51,444 bases of DNA from NCBI GenBank assembly GCA_030038255.1, contig JASHPH010000119.1, positions 1-51,444 on the forward strand. Reading direction: 5' to 3'. Each line of letters begins with the position of its first letter. Position 1 is the stretch's first letter. Origin of the DNA: Candidatus Sulfotelmatobacter sp. Its GTDB lineage: Bacteria; Acidobacteriota; Terriglobia; Terriglobales; Acidobacteriaceae. A program made the position numbers and the translations under genes. The notes under the pieces were generated by a model. The model searched no databases. It was not told the DNA's origin and was given only the letters and a program-made list of their open reading frames with translations. This document shows positions 32,876 through 45,670 of the stretch, piece by piece.

Positions 32876-34243
32876 TCAATCTACGGTGTGCTTGGCCGTG
32901 TAGCCGTCGCGAGCTACAACGTCGATTTTGACGTCCTTACCTTTCTGGTCCTTCACCTTCAGTGGGCCTCCGTCGGCGGCGACCACCTGAACTTTCAGCT
33001 TGCGATACGTCCCGTCGAGCTTCGTGTTGGTGGGGCTGTACGCGAGGCTGTATTGGTGACGAATGTCCTCGCCCACGTCGTGAAAGATCTCGGCGAACTC
33101 TGCCTGAAAGCGTGGAAAGTACGCCCGGCCCCCGGTCATAGCGGCGAAAGTTTTCATTTCGTTGTCCGCCTGCAGGTAGTCGATGTTGTGCATGCCATAG
33201 CTGGCCATACCGTGGGAAACTCCCGTGCAGCGGTAGATGGGGTTGTCGCACATTTCGCGAATATAGAACCCGATGCTGATGGGGAAGATCGTCACATCCT
33301 TGGTATCTTTGACCTTCTTCAGGATTTTGTCGTAGGTCAGCTTGCTGAAGGTGTCGATCCCGCTCGACACCAGGATGACGTACTTTTTGCCTTCCACGCG
33401 GTCGAGCCGGTCGAGCGTGTCATACAAGGCGTCGAATTCATTGGTTTCGGCAAAACCGGGAATGCGTAACTGATTCAGCGCGCCAAAGACGGCTTTCTTG
33501 TCCTGCGTGAAGTCGGTCAGGATGTGGGGCTGCATGTCGTAATACGCGACCGCGACCCAATCGTCTTTCTTCAACGAGTTGGCGAAAGCGTAGGACGCAT
33601 TCAGGGCGTCGGCCAGGAACTGCCAGCTGGTGGAAGCAAACTCGACCAGCAGCACGGCCGTGATGGGCGCTTCCGCAACCGCGAATTTGCTGATGTTTTG
33701 CGGAACTCCGTCTTCGGCGATGCGGAAGTTTTCCTTCTTCAGCCCGGGCACGAACTGTCCGTTTTTGGTGGTGACCAGCACATCCACATTCACCAGCGGC
33801 ACGTTCACCTTCAGCGAATAGTCGGGATTTTCCACGTTCGCTTTCAGAGTGGGCGGAGGAGGAGGAGCTTCCTCAGTCGTTTTCTTCGGAATTGCATAGG
33901 GTCCCATGTTGCCGCTTGGCCCACCCGCTTCGGCAGGAACTTCCTGCTTCGGCTTGCCGCTATCAGGAGTCGCGGCAGATTGCCCAGAGGAAGATTGCCC
34001 AGAAGAGGACTGGCCTGTAGACGGAGTAGCAGGCGCTTGGCTTTGCTGGTCCTGACTCTGCTCGGCCAGATTCGGCAGGCCCTGATTTTGATCTGGTGTC
34101 GGTTGAATCTGCGCCCATCCCGGAAGACCAAGAGCCAAGACCAAGCCTAAAATCGGCAGCATGGCCACCCAGGTTAGCCTGAAAGTCTCACCTGGCAGAG
34201 TCTTATTTCTCGTATTTCTTTTCTTTCTGGCAGAGTTCCACAT
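32876..34243 (-). CDS. Secreted VWFA-related protein of acidobacterial type
   Basis: Starting at ATG 34243 this is a 455-aa protein with a basic N-terminus and hydrophobic signal (LPILGLVLALGLPGWAQ), a low-complexity Gln/Ser/Pro linker (about residues 50-120) and a von Willebrand A-like domain (about 165-400; VPLVNVDVLVTTKNGQFVPGLKKENFRI is the typical entry). The metal site expected as DxSxS reads EFAST (VLLVEFASTS), so metal-dependent adhesion may be altered. Such proteins are numerous in acidobacteria and mostly uncharacterised. It is divergent from an S55-type protein, with 158 bp between. The frame stays open to a TTG at 34294. Confidence 0.85.
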   Translation of the reverse strand: MWNSARKKRNTRNKTLPGETFRLTWVAMLPILGLVLALGLPGWAQIQPTPDQNQGLPNLAEQSQDQQSQAPATPSTGQSSSGQSSSGQSAATPDSGKPKQEVPAEAGGPSGNMGPYAIPKKTTEEAPPPPPTLKANVENPDYSLKVNVPLVNVDVLVTTKNGQFVPGLKKENFRIAEDGVPQNISKFAVAEAPITAVLLVEFASTSWQFLADALNASYAFANSLKKDDWVAVAYYDMQPHILTDFTQDKKAVFGALNQLRIPGFAETNEFDALYDTLDRLDRVEGKKYVILVSSGIDTFSKLTYDKILKKVKDTKDVTIFPISIGFYIREMCDNPIYRCTGVSHGMASYGMHNIDYLQADNEMKTFAAMTGGRAYFPRFQAEFAEIFHDVGEDIRHQYSLAYSPTNTKLDGTYRKLKVQVVAADGGPLKVKDQKGKDVKIDVVARDGYTAKHTVD

Positions 34244-34401
34244 GGCAGACCCCGAAAACTTTCCCTGTGCTAGTATAGACGCACGGATTCGCAAATGGGA
34301 TGTTTTGCCAGTCCCCGAAATACCCCTCCTGGCAACGAGTTCAAGATCGAGCGAGTCTAATCGGATTATCGGGACCTGTTGGCGGGTCCCTGGGGCTGTA
34401 C

Positions 34402-36204
34402 ATGAAAAAGCTTGCCCTCGCGCTCCTCGTCCTTAGCTTTTGTCTACCCACAATACTGACCGCTCAAAGCTCGCAACCGACCACTCAGCCGACCATCGCG
34501 GTGAACCAGATCCACGCGGGTATGCGCGGCGTCGCCTACACGGTGTTTGAAGGCGTGAAGCCCGAACCCATGGACGTGGAAGTGCTCGGCGTGCTGCGAA
34601 ACGTGAACGGGCCTAAAGGCGACGTGATCCTGGTGCGGCTGCATGGTGAAAAGGTCGAATACACGGGCGTGGTGGCGGGCATGAGCGGCAGTCCGGTTTA
34701 TCTTGATGGCAAGCTGGCGGGAGCGCTTGCCTTCCGCATTGGGGCGTTTTCCAAGGAAGCGATCGCGGGCGTGACGCCGATCGCCGACATGCTGGAGATC
34801 AACGCGCTCGACAAATCTCCGGCGGAAGACGCAGCGGCTACAAAGCCTGCCGTCACCAGCGTTGCGGGAAAGACCGCGGCACCCGGGGACGCAGCTGCGT
34901 TGCCGGGATCGGTTGAAGGCTACGCAAATTATCTGCAGCCGATCGACACTCCGCTGGTGTTCAACGGATTCTCCGAAGAAGCGGTGCGGCGCTTCGCGCC
35001 TGAGTTCGCTTCCGCGGGAATTGTTCCGGTGATGGGAGCGGGATCGGTCAGCGACGAAAAGCAGCCCGAGCCGCTGGAGCCCGGTTCAGCCGTGAGCGCG
35101 ACCCTGGTGCGCGGCGATATGGACATTGCGGCGACCTGCTCGGTGACCTACATCGATCCGCAGCGCCTGCTTGCGTGTGGACATCCGCTGCTGCAGTTTG
35201 GTGCGGTCGATCTGCCGATGAACAAGGCGCAGGTGCTGGCCACGCTGGCCTCGCCTCTGAATTCGTTCAAGATCGTCAACACCACCGAAGAAGCCGGCGT
35301 CTTCGTGCAAGACCGGCACACAGGGATACTCGGTGTCTTCGACAAGCAGCCGGAGATGATTCCGGTCACGCTCGCCATTCACAGTGCGGCGGGTGCGAAA
35401 GAATTTCATTATGAGGTGTTGAACAATCCGCGGCTCAGTCCGGTCGCGATCATGGCGACCGTGTTCAACGCGCTGCACGGCACGAATGAATACGGCGAAG
35501 AAATTACTTACCGGCTCAACGGCAGCATCAACGTAAAAGGATTTCCCGAAGTCGCGCTGAAGAACATGTTCGTTCCCACTGAGAACGGCCAGCCTGCGGC
35601 CATGGCGGCAGCACTCTCGCTGGGCGAGCGCTTTGGGCGCATCTACGACAATCCCTACAACGCTCCGGCGGTGAAGAGCGTGAATCTCGATTTCGATCTG
35701 GTGCGCGAGCGCCGCTTCGCGCGACTGGAAAGCGCCCGCACAGATGTGACGGAAGCGCGTCCCGGCGATGAGATCACGGTCGAGACCGTGCTTGCTCCTT
35801 ATCGCGGCGAGCGCATCGTGCGGCAGATTCCGGTCAAGATTCCGACCTCGGCCAGCAAAGGCACGCTGCGCATTCTGGTGAGCGATGGCGACACGCTCGA
35901 CCGCTACAGCCGCATGAATCCGCTGTTCGCGCGCAAGTTCGACCTGGCGTCGACGATCGCCATGCTCAACAAGGAGCATTCGAACAACCACGTCTATGTT
36001 TCGCTGCTCGAAGCCGACCCGGAGGCGCGCGTGGCCGACAAAGTCATGCCCACGCTGCCGATTTCCGTCATGAATGTGATGGACGGGATGCGCGGCAACC
36101 AGGACATGATCGTCAGCGGAGAATCGAACGTGGATGAGACCGCGACTGCACCGCTGGATTATGTGGTGAGCGGCGCGCAGCTGCTGACGGTGACGGTGAA
36201 ATAG
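34402..36204 (+). CDS. Secreted SpoIVB peptidase (S55)-domain protein
   Basis: From ATG 34402 this is a 600-aa protein with a signal peptide (KKLALALLVLSFCLPTILTAQ). The N-terminal third resembles the SpoIVB/S55 serine peptidase domain: HAGMRGVAYTVFEG, then VVAGMSGSPVYLDGKLAGALAF, where Ser in GMSGSP is the expected nucleophile. The rest has no recognised fold but is rich in beta segments. In spore-formers S55 peptidases signal across membranes; here the bacterium is probably not a spore-former, so the role must differ. The frame is open to 34300. Divergent pairing with the VWA gene suggests shared control. Confidence 0.82.
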   Translation: MKKLALALLVLSFCLPTILTAQSSQPTTQPTIAVNQIHAGMRGVAYTVFEGVKPEPMDVEVLGVLRNVNGPKGDVILVRLHGEKVEYTGVVAGMSGSPVYLDGKLAGALAFRIGAFSKEAIAGVTPIADMLEINALDKSPAEDAAATKPAVTSVAGKTAAPGDAAALPGSVEGYANYLQPIDTPLVFNGFSEEAVRRFAPEFASAGIVPVMGAGSVSDEKQPEPLEPGSAVSATLVRGDMDIAATCSVTYIDPQRLLACGHPLLQFGAVDLPMNKAQVLATLASPLNSFKIVNTTEEAGVFVQDRHTGILGVFDKQPEMIPVTLAIHSAAGAKEFHYEVLNNPRLSPVAIMATVFNALHGTNEYGEEITYRLNGSINVKGFPEVALKNMFVPTENGQPAAMAAALSLGERFGRIYDNPYNAPAVKSVNLDFDLVRERRFARLESARTDVTEARPGDEITVETVLAPYRGERIVRQIPVKIPTSASKGTLRILVSDGDTLDRYSRMNPLFARKFDLASTIAMLNKEHSNNHVYVSLLEADPEARVADKVMPTLPISVMNVMDGMRGNQDMIVSGESNVDETATAPLDYVVSGAQLLTVTVK

Positions 36205-36211
36205 ACTGCGA

Positions 36212-36466
36212 ATGTCCGATAACGAACGTGTGTACCTACTCTCCGGCCGGGTCGAATTTCACGCAAGCGGAGGTATAACCAAGGTCGGCGTCTGGACCGG
36301 AGGTCGTCGTATCTTAGAGATCGAAACAGAGAGCATTCCGCCCGACCTTCGTGCTATTGGTACATGGGTCTCACTCAGACTGAGCAGTGCCAGTGGCTGG
36401 ACGATTGAAGGCCGTGGCCAGCCTGTTGAGGCTTACGAGCGCTGGCTAGAGGATACCCCACACTAG
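36212..36466 (+). CDS. Small hypothetical protein
   Basis: This 84-aa protein begins 8 nt after the S55 gene stop. It has alternating hydrophobic residues typical of a small beta-barrel or sandwich (YLLSGRVEFHASGG, KVGVWTGGRRILEIETE, GTWVSLRLSSASGWTIEGRG) and no signal peptide. No clear ribosome site is seen, so translation may be coupled to the preceding gene. The family is not recognised. Confidence 0.55.
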   Translation: MSDNERVYLLSGRVEFHASGGITKVGVWTGGRRILEIETESIPPDLRAIGTWVSLRLSSASGWTIEGRGQPVEAYERWLEDTPH

Positions 36467-36482
36467 GCGGGACTTCCAGGCT

Positions 36483-36962
36483 CTATTCTTCCTCGCCTTC
36501 TCCCATCTGCATGGTGAGGTAGCGCTCGTAGCCGAGTTCCTTGATCTGGTGGAGCTGGGCTTCGAGAAAGTCGACGTGCTCTTCTTCGTCCTTGAGCAGC
36601 TGCACGAGAAGATCGCGCGAGCCGTTATCGCCTTCTTTGGTGGCGATGGCGACGGCGTCATTGTAAGCCTTGACCGCGCCGACTTCGAGTGCAAGGTCGC
36701 TCTCGATCATTCCCTTGACCGTCCCGCCGACGTTCAGCTCGAGCGGCATCATCGACGGGGTGCCGTCGAGGAACAGAATGCGCTCGATCAGCACCTCGGC
36801 GTGCTTCATCTCGCCGATGGATTGTTTCTTGATGAAGTCGGAGAGCCGGTGGTAGCCCCAGTTCTCGCACATCTCGGCATGCAGAAAATACTGGTTGATT
36901 GCAGTCAATTCTTCCCGCAGGGCCTTGTTCAGCTCAGCTAAGACTTTGGGATTTCCCTTCAT
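36483..36962 (-). CDS. bfr: Bacterioferritin
   Basis: This 159-aa protein matches the length and motifs of bacterioferritin: ferroxidase ligands Glu18, Glu51, His54, a glutamate near 93, Glu126 and His129, and Met52, which in Bfr bridges two subunits by coordinating haem b. It stores iron as a 24-subunit shell and consumes oxidants. AGGAGCGTGCC stands before the ATG. Bfr fits the iron demand of the haem-rich cytochrome genes, but no CRP/FNR-type box lies upstream. Confidence 0.95.
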   Translation of the reverse strand: MKGNPKVLAELNKALREELTAINQYFLHAEMCENWGYHRLSDFIKKQSIGEMKHAEVLIERILFLDGTPSMMPLELNVGGTVKGMIESDLALEVGAVKAYNDAVAIATKEGDNGSRDLLVQLLKDEEEHVDFLEAQLHQIKELGYERYLTMQMGEGEEE

Positions 36963-37126
36963 GGCACGCTCCTATCTGTAGCGACCTGAGAGTATCGCAA
37001 AACGCGGTCCAGGAGGGCAACGGGAAAGGCAGGGGGACTCTGCGGTCCATCCCATTTTGCTCATCCAGCAGCCGCAGAGACAACAGCGTGGGGTTTTATG
37101 AGCGCGGATACGATCGGGAATAGCAC

Positions 37127-39118
37127 TCAACGCAGGGCGGCATCGAGCGTCTTGAGCAGCGATCCCCGCGTGAACGGCTTTTCCAGCAATCGGATCGCGC
37201 CATCGACTCCCTGATTCGCTACCAGTTCGCCGGTGTAGCCGGACATGTACACAACCCTCATCTGCGGATGCTTGTCAATGACCCTCAGCACGAGTTCCGG
37301 CCCGTTCATCCCCTTCATCACCACGTCGGTCAGCATCAGGTCGACGGTGGCATGGTCCGCACCCAGGAGGTCGAGCGCGGCCTTGCCGTCGGCGGCCTCC
37401 AACACGTTGTAGCCGTGCTGTTCGAGCATTTTGCGCGTCAGGCGGCGCATGATGGAATCATCCTCGGCCAGAAGGACGGTCGTGCCTTCGCGCCGTGCCG
37501 GCAACTCCTCGGCCGTGACCTCGGGCGCCGCGCCGAGTTTGTGCTCGGCCGAGGGCAGGTAGATCTTGAAAGTCGTGCCACGGTCGGGCTCGCTGTAAAC
37601 CCAGATGTGGCCGCCGCTCTGCTTGACGATGCCATACACCGTCGCCAAGCCGAGGCCGGTTCCCTTGCCCGTCTCCTTTGTCGTGAAGAACGGCTCGAAA
37701 ATGCGGGCGCGCGTACCCTCGTCCATGCCGACGCCGTTATCGCTGATGGCGAGCATCACGTAGCGCCCCGCGGTCATGGTGGGATGTTCGCGGGCAAAGC
37801 CTTCATCGAATTCCGACATTGCGGTATCGATGATGAGTTTGCCGCCGCGCGGCATGGCGTCGCGGGCGTTGACCGCCAGGTTCATCACGATCTGATCAAG
37901 CTGTCCCGCATCGGCCTCGACGATCGCTGTTGGAGTTCTCGACGAAAGCACAACCTCAACATCATCGCCCATCAGTGGACGCAGCAGCTTGACGGCTTCT
38001 TTCAGGCGCTCATTCAAGTCGAGGATCTGTGGGGGCTGCGCCTGCTGTCGGCGGCTGAAGGCCAGCAGTTGGCGCGTCAGGGATGCTCCGCGTTTGGCGG
38101 CTTCCCGAATGTTGTCGATGTACTCGGCGCTCTCGTCATCGGCGCGCGTGCGCAAGAGTTCGGTGCAGGCAGTCACAATGCCGAGCAGGTTGTTGAAGTC
38201 GTGGGCCACGCCTCCGGCCAGACGGCCTACGGCCTCCATTTTTTGCGACTGCCGCAGCTGGTCCTCGATCTTCTTCTGCGCCGTGATGTTGCGGGCAATT
38301 GCCGACGCCCCCATCACATTTCCTTCCGCATCGCGAATCGGCGAGACCGAAATCGAAACATTCAGCCGGCGCCCGTCTTTGGTGACGCGCACGGATTCGA
38401 AGTACTCGACCACTTCGCCGCGACGAATTTTCTCCAGGATGCCAGGAATTTCATCGACGCGATCCTGGGGGCAAAGGGCCGTGATCGAGCGGCCGATCAT
38501 CTCCTGGACGGTATAGCCATACATGTGCTCGGCGCCCTTGTTCCAGTGGGTGATGATGCCGTCGAGATTCTTGCCGATGATGGCATCCTGCGACGAGTCC
38601 ACGATCAGCGCCATGCGGTTCTGCGAATCGCGCAGCTCGCGGCTCTTGCGGCGTTCGAGTTCTTCGTTGGCGCGGCGCAGGTCCTCTTCGATGCGCTTGC
38701 GGTCGCTGATGTCGCGGATCACGCTCAGCACCATCATGGCGTCACCGCTTCCGATGGGGCTGAGACTGATTTCGACGGGAAATTCCGATCCATCGCGCCG
38801 GCGGCCGTAGAGATCGAGGCCCGACCCCATGCGCCGAATCTTCGGCCGCTGGTGGAAGCCAGCACGATGCTGATGGTGCTGTGGGCGCTGCCGCTCCGGC
38901 ACCAGGACTTCTATCTTTTGACCAATCAGTTCGTCGCGCGTGTAGGCAAAAAGGGCTTCGGTTTGCGAGTTGACCTGGATGATGACGCCTTGCTGGTTCA
39001 CCGCCACGACCGCGTCGGGGACGGCTTCGAGAATGGTGGGAGAAAGCAGAGCCTCAGCCACCGACTTCGGCGGTGAGACGGCGTTCTTCTCGGTGACAAC
39101 GGGCTGGTCCATACCCAT
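37127..39118 (-). CDS. Hybrid sensor histidine kinase (PAS-PAS-HisKA-ATPase-REC)
   Basis: This 663-aa cytosolic protein has no membrane segment. Order: PAS 1 (about 27-140), a short coiled linker, PAS 2 (about 165-285), HisKA with phospho-acceptor His306 in GGVAHDFNN, HATPase (about 405-525; NLAVNARDAM, ISDNGVGM, KGTGLGLATVYG) and a C-terminal receiver with Asp598 (MLTDVV). PAS domains may sense redox or small ligands; no haem-binding signature is evident. The terminal receiver suggests a phosphorelay to a separate phosphotransfer protein. No partner regulator is adjacent; a lone receiver protein lies 12 kb away at 50.8 kb. Confidence 0.93.
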   Translation of the reverse strand: MGMDQPVVTEKNAVSPPKSVAEALLSPTILEAVPDAVVAVNQQGVIIQVNSQTEALFAYTRDELIGQKIEVLVPERQRPQHHQHRAGFHQRPKIRRMGSGLDLYGRRRDGSEFPVEISLSPIGSGDAMMVLSVIRDISDRKRIEEDLRRANEELERRKSRELRDSQNRMALIVDSSQDAIIGKNLDGIITHWNKGAEHMYGYTVQEMIGRSITALCPQDRVDEIPGILEKIRRGEVVEYFESVRVTKDGRRLNVSISVSPIRDAEGNVMGASAIARNITAQKKIEDQLRQSQKMEAVGRLAGGVAHDFNNLLGIVTACTELLRTRADDESAEYIDNIREAAKRGASLTRQLLAFSRRQQAQPPQILDLNERLKEAVKLLRPLMGDDVEVVLSSRTPTAIVEADAGQLDQIVMNLAVNARDAMPRGGKLIIDTAMSEFDEGFAREHPTMTAGRYVMLAISDNGVGMDEGTRARIFEPFFTTKETGKGTGLGLATVYGIVKQSGGHIWVYSEPDRGTTFKIYLPSAEHKLGAAPEVTAEELPARREGTTVLLAEDDSIMRRLTRKMLEQHGYNVLEAADGKAALDLLGADHATVDLMLTDVVMKGMNGPELVLRVIDKHPQMRVVYMSGYTGELVANQGVDGAIRLLEKPFTRGSLLKTLDAALR

Positions 39119-40169
39119 GCCGGTTTTAGGGCCGGCTCCGGATAATATACTGCAAATTTTAGGGAGAGAAAGCTATCCAAGCGGCTTACGTCCTGAATTG
39201 GGACATACTGAGTCGGAAAATTGGCAGCCGGCTGGGTGAGGATGTGATCCTTACCGCCAAAATCAGTGGAGGATCGTGGTGTTCTCCATGTGCCGGAAGC
39301 CATGGGTGGCTACGATGGCGAAGATCATTTGCGTCCCGTTGTAGCCGACGTGCACCAGGAAACTGGCGCCCACGGACTTGGTCGCCGCGCGCACCGCACC
39401 GCAAACCACGCCCACCAGAAAAACGACCAGTCCCGCACTCCAGGCCCATCCGTATTGCGGCAAGTGAATCAGGCCGAACGGTAGCGCCGTAAGCACGACG
39501 CCCCACACAACGCCCATCCTCCGTGCCAGCACGGGATACATAAACCCACGAAAAAACAACTCTTCCATCAACGGCCCCAGTGTCACGGCGATCAGGGAGA
39601 GCAGGTAGGCGTCGCGCGGCCGGTCAAAGAGATGCTCGAAGGGCGTCTCCTTGGGCATTGGCAGCAAGCTTTGCAGCGCGCTGAGCGAGAGCAGCAATAC
39701 GAATCCCAGCGCCAGCAGCTTCCACGCTGAGCGCGGCCAGTTCCAGCGCACGGCCTGCCAGAACGGCACGCGATACTTGCCTTCGACCAGCACGATCATG
39801 AACGCCGCCACAACGATGTAGAGAAGAAACTGCGAGACCAGCAGCACGATGGGCTTCTGCGCCACGTCGGCGAGGCTCGTGTGCGGATACACAAACCATT
39901 TCGCCGCCAACAGAACCGCGAACTGCGACACCAGCATCGAGATCAAGGCCAGGGCTGTGATCGCGAGCACGTCCCAGCCATTCCAGACGGGATTCTCGAC
40001 GGGAGGCTGAATCGGAGGCACGCTGGGCGCGGCGCCAAACTGCGCGGACGCGAGGAAATCCTCCGCCCCGGGCGTGGTGGGCTCGGGAGTCGACGCAGCC
40101 TGTGGCGGCTGAGGGCCCAGCTGCGCGTTGAACTGCGAATTCTCAGAGAATGCCAAGGAGGAATTGCCT

Positions 40170-42977
<2,808 letters not shown>

Positions 42978-43244
42978 TTCGTTACTGGTCTAAAGAATGG
43001 GCCGGACTTCCCTTCCGTAATGTCGACAGGTAATCAGATATGTCTGACAGTGGGAGTGCACAGCTTTACTCCGTATCTTAGTCGTCAACAGCGCGGAGCG
43101 TCAATGCGGTTAGATTGGAGATTCGCGCCGGGAAAGCAAAAGACACGACTGTAGAGTAAGGACGCGAAAGCTGCCCCCGCAGATTCTGAATTTAATCAAG
43201 GCTGAGTTTGCCGAAAGGCTGATTCTACTTAAGGCTGGTTGATC
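42978..43244. other. Intergenic region between uvrA and small membrane gene
   Basis: A 267-bp stretch holding the uvrA promoter on the minus strand. I could not identify a clear LexA box or other site by eye, and no gene is supported. Confidence 0.4.
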
Positions 43245-43436
43245 GTGATTTCGCTGGTTATGCCCCTGATTCTCTGCTTCACAGTTCTGGCGTCGGTCGG
43301 CTTCGGCGTGCTCGCCGCCTACGCGATGGTGTTTGCGATCCTGTCGACGTTCGGCCGCCCTGCCCGGCCGGAACCGGTTCCTGCGCGGCCACGCCTGGTG
43401 CTGGTTCCGACGCAGAATCACGCCAGCGGCGACTAG
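43245..43436 (+). CDS. Small single-span membrane protein
   Basis: Read from GTG 43245 (TTG 43239 is possible), this gives about 63 aa: one or two hydrophobic segments (MPLILCFTVLASVGFGVLAAYAMVFAILSTF) followed by an Arg/Pro-rich tail ending PTQNHASGD. AAGG about 10 nt upstream is a weak ribosome site. The tidy membrane-then-basic layout suggests a real small protein, but function is unknown. Confidence 0.5.
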   Translation: MISLVMPLILCFTVLASVGFGVLAAYAMVFAILSTFGRPARPEPVPARPRLVLVPTQNHASGD

Positions 43437-43572
43437 CATGCAGAGGATGTAAACCCCGCTGCGCATCTCACATACTACTTGGAAAGCCCGCTGTAAACGC
43501 CCGAACGACGAGCCCTACCTCGCCACCTCACCGTGGTAGCATTGGCTTGGAACCCTCCGTTCGCGGCTTGAC

Positions 43573-45639
43573 ATGCCCCGCATTCGCTCCATCCCGTTGG
43601 GCCTGATTGCGCTGACGCTCGCGTGCGGTTCCGGCGCTTTCGCTGCCACCGAGCCGTCTCCCTGGCTCGAACTCCATTCCACGCATTTCACCGTCATCAC
43701 GGACGCGGGCGAAAAGAAAGGCCGGGAGGTCGCGCTGCGTTTTGAGCAGATGCGCGCCGTTTTTGGGAATCTGTTGGGAAAAGAGCGGCTGAATCAGCCC
43801 GTGCCGCTGACGATCTTCGCGTTCAAAAGCGACAAGACGTACTACCAACTCGCGCCGCTGCGCAATGGCGAACCGATCGATGTCCCTGGATTTTTTCTGC
43901 CGGGCGACGACCAGGATTTCATCGCGCTGAATCTGTTCGAGCCGGAACCCTGGCGCGCGGTCGCTCACGATTTCGCGCACATGCTTCTGAACTACAACTA
44001 TCCTCCGGCGCAGGGATGGTTCGACGAGGGCCTCGTCGAATATTTCAGCTCCATCCGTGTCGACGACAAGTGGGTGGACATCGGCGGCGATCCCGAGCTG
44101 CATGCTTCGGTAACCGAAGACTTGCTTGGCAATCAGCGCGATATGCATCCGCAGAAATCGCTTACCGAGCTCCTGGGAGCGCAGGTCTGGCTCTCGATTC
44201 CGGATCTGTTCACCATGAGGCACGATACATCCACGTACAACGAGGGCACGCATCACACGCTTTTCTACGCTGAGTCGTGGATGGTCATGCATTACCTCCT
44301 GCACGAGAAAAAGCTGCCCGAGATCGGCAATTATTTTGATCTCGTGCTGAACCAGCACATGCCTGTCGAAGACGCGATTCAGAAGGCGTACGGCATGAGC
44401 TCTCCGCAACTGGAGCAGGCCGTGAAGGACTACTTTCATGCGCAGAGCACGTTGCTCAGCGCACTTGATGCGGCTCGAACGCACTCGGTGAGTTCCACTC
44501 CGGCAAATCCGGCCGACGCCGAGCAGGCTTATCACTTTCCCGCGCCCGTGGGTCCCGAAGATTCGGCGATCACTTCGAAAACTCTGCTCGAGGCTGACGC
44601 TCGCGCTTTGTATGCCGGAGTTCAAATCCGCATCCCCGATCGGCGCGAGTATGGCTTAAAAGAGCTGCAGGCGCTGGCGACCGCGCCCACCCCGGCCGAA
44701 CTGAGAGCCGAGGCCAAGAGGCAGGAAGAACAAAAGAAAGAATTGGAAGACGTCGGCCTGCTTCCGACCATCACGGTCGGCAATGAGATTGCCCATCGCT
44801 ATCTGGCCTGGGACCACATCCAGCGGGGCGAATTCGATGATGCCCTTGCCGAACTCGGCGACGCCGCCGCCCTGAATCACAACGACATCTGGGTGCGCTA
44901 TTACCTCTCGGTTCTGAAGTACCGCTTGGCGGATTCCAAGCACACAACCATGCAGGGCTTGCCCAACATGATGCTGGATTTGAAGGCAGTGCTCGAGTGG
45001 AACACGGAATTCGCCGAGGCCTACGACCTATTGGCGCTGGCGCGCAACGAAGGTGGAGGCGCAACTGCCGCGATGCAAGCCGAGCGTGCCGCCATGAATC
45101 TGAGCCCCCGTGACGAGCGCTACGTTTACCACATGGCGGTCATTTACATCGCGGGCAAGAAATGGGAAGCGGCTGAGGCGCTGCTTGACCGGCTCAGAAC
45201 CAGCTCCAATTCCCAGATCGCCGGGCTCGCCCGCGATCGCCTGAACGAAATCGCCACTGAACGCAAGTACGGCCTGATGGGGGCGACGCTGCCACAGCCC
45301 AAATACACACCACAGAAGTCACCTTTCGACGTGCTGGAAGAAGATGCGGCCAAGCGCGCCGCGGCCGAGAAAGCCGCTCAATCTGGCCCGGCGGACACGC
45401 GTCCTACCAAATATCTGCAAGGGCGTCTCCTCGCTGTGGACTGCTCGCAGGCACCGGCGGCCATTCTCACGGTTGCGACCGAAGGAGCGCCGCTCAAACT
45501 CCGCGCCGGCGATTACAAGTCTCTGCTGCTGATCGGCGCCGACGACTTCTCCTGCAGCTGGCGGGACCGCAAGGTCAGCGTGAACTACAAGCCCGGCGGA
45601 TCGGCGGATGGGGACCTGGTTTCGCTGGAACTGAGGTAA
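43573..45639 (+). CDS. Secreted peptidase-MA-like protein with TPR-like region
   Basis: This 688-aa protein has a signal peptide (ending GAFAA) and a zinc-peptidase-like domain (about 30-260). The motif expected as HExxH reads H132-D-F-A-H136, followed by Glu152 in GWFDEGLVEYFS, the usual third metal ligand of this gluzincin group. Replacement of the catalytic Glu by Asp may weaken or abolish hydrolysis. A helical TPR-like region (about 385-575) follows, with repeat units such as YLAWDHIQRGEFDDALAELGDAAALN, and a small beta domain at the end. It may be an enzyme, or a scaffold derived from one. Confidence 0.78.
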   Translation: MPRIRSIPLGLIALTLACGSGAFAATEPSPWLELHSTHFTVITDAGEKKGREVALRFEQMRAVFGNLLGKERLNQPVPLTIFAFKSDKTYYQLAPLRNGEPIDVPGFFLPGDDQDFIALNLFEPEPWRAVAHDFAHMLLNYNYPPAQGWFDEGLVEYFSSIRVDDKWVDIGGDPELHASVTEDLLGNQRDMHPQKSLTELLGAQVWLSIPDLFTMRHDTSTYNEGTHHTLFYAESWMVMHYLLHEKKLPEIGNYFDLVLNQHMPVEDAIQKAYGMSSPQLEQAVKDYFHAQSTLLSALDAARTHSVSSTPANPADAEQAYHFPAPVGPEDSAITSKTLLEADARALYAGVQIRIPDRREYGLKELQALATAPTPAELRAEAKRQEEQKKELEDVGLLPTITVGNEIAHRYLAWDHIQRGEFDDALAELGDAAALNHNDIWVRYYLSVLKYRLADSKHTTMQGLPNMMLDLKAVLEWNTEFAEAYDLLALARNEGGGATAAMQAERAAMNLSPRDERYVYHMAVIYIAGKKWEAAEALLDRLRTSSNSQIAGLARDRLNEIATERKYGLMGATLPQPKYTPQKSPFDVLEEDAAKRAAAEKAAQSGPADTRPTKYLQGRLLAVDCSQAPAAILTVATEGAPLKLRAGDYKSLLLIGADDFSCSWRDRKVSVNYKPGGSADGDLVSLELR

Positions 45640-45670
45640 AGAAGTGAGGTAAAGAGGCGGGGAAAAAAGA

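Noticed and set aside
37268-39076. 602-aa plus-strand open frame
   Set aside because: It is antisense to the well-supported hybrid histidine kinase and shows no domain; GC-rich codon structure creates such shadows.
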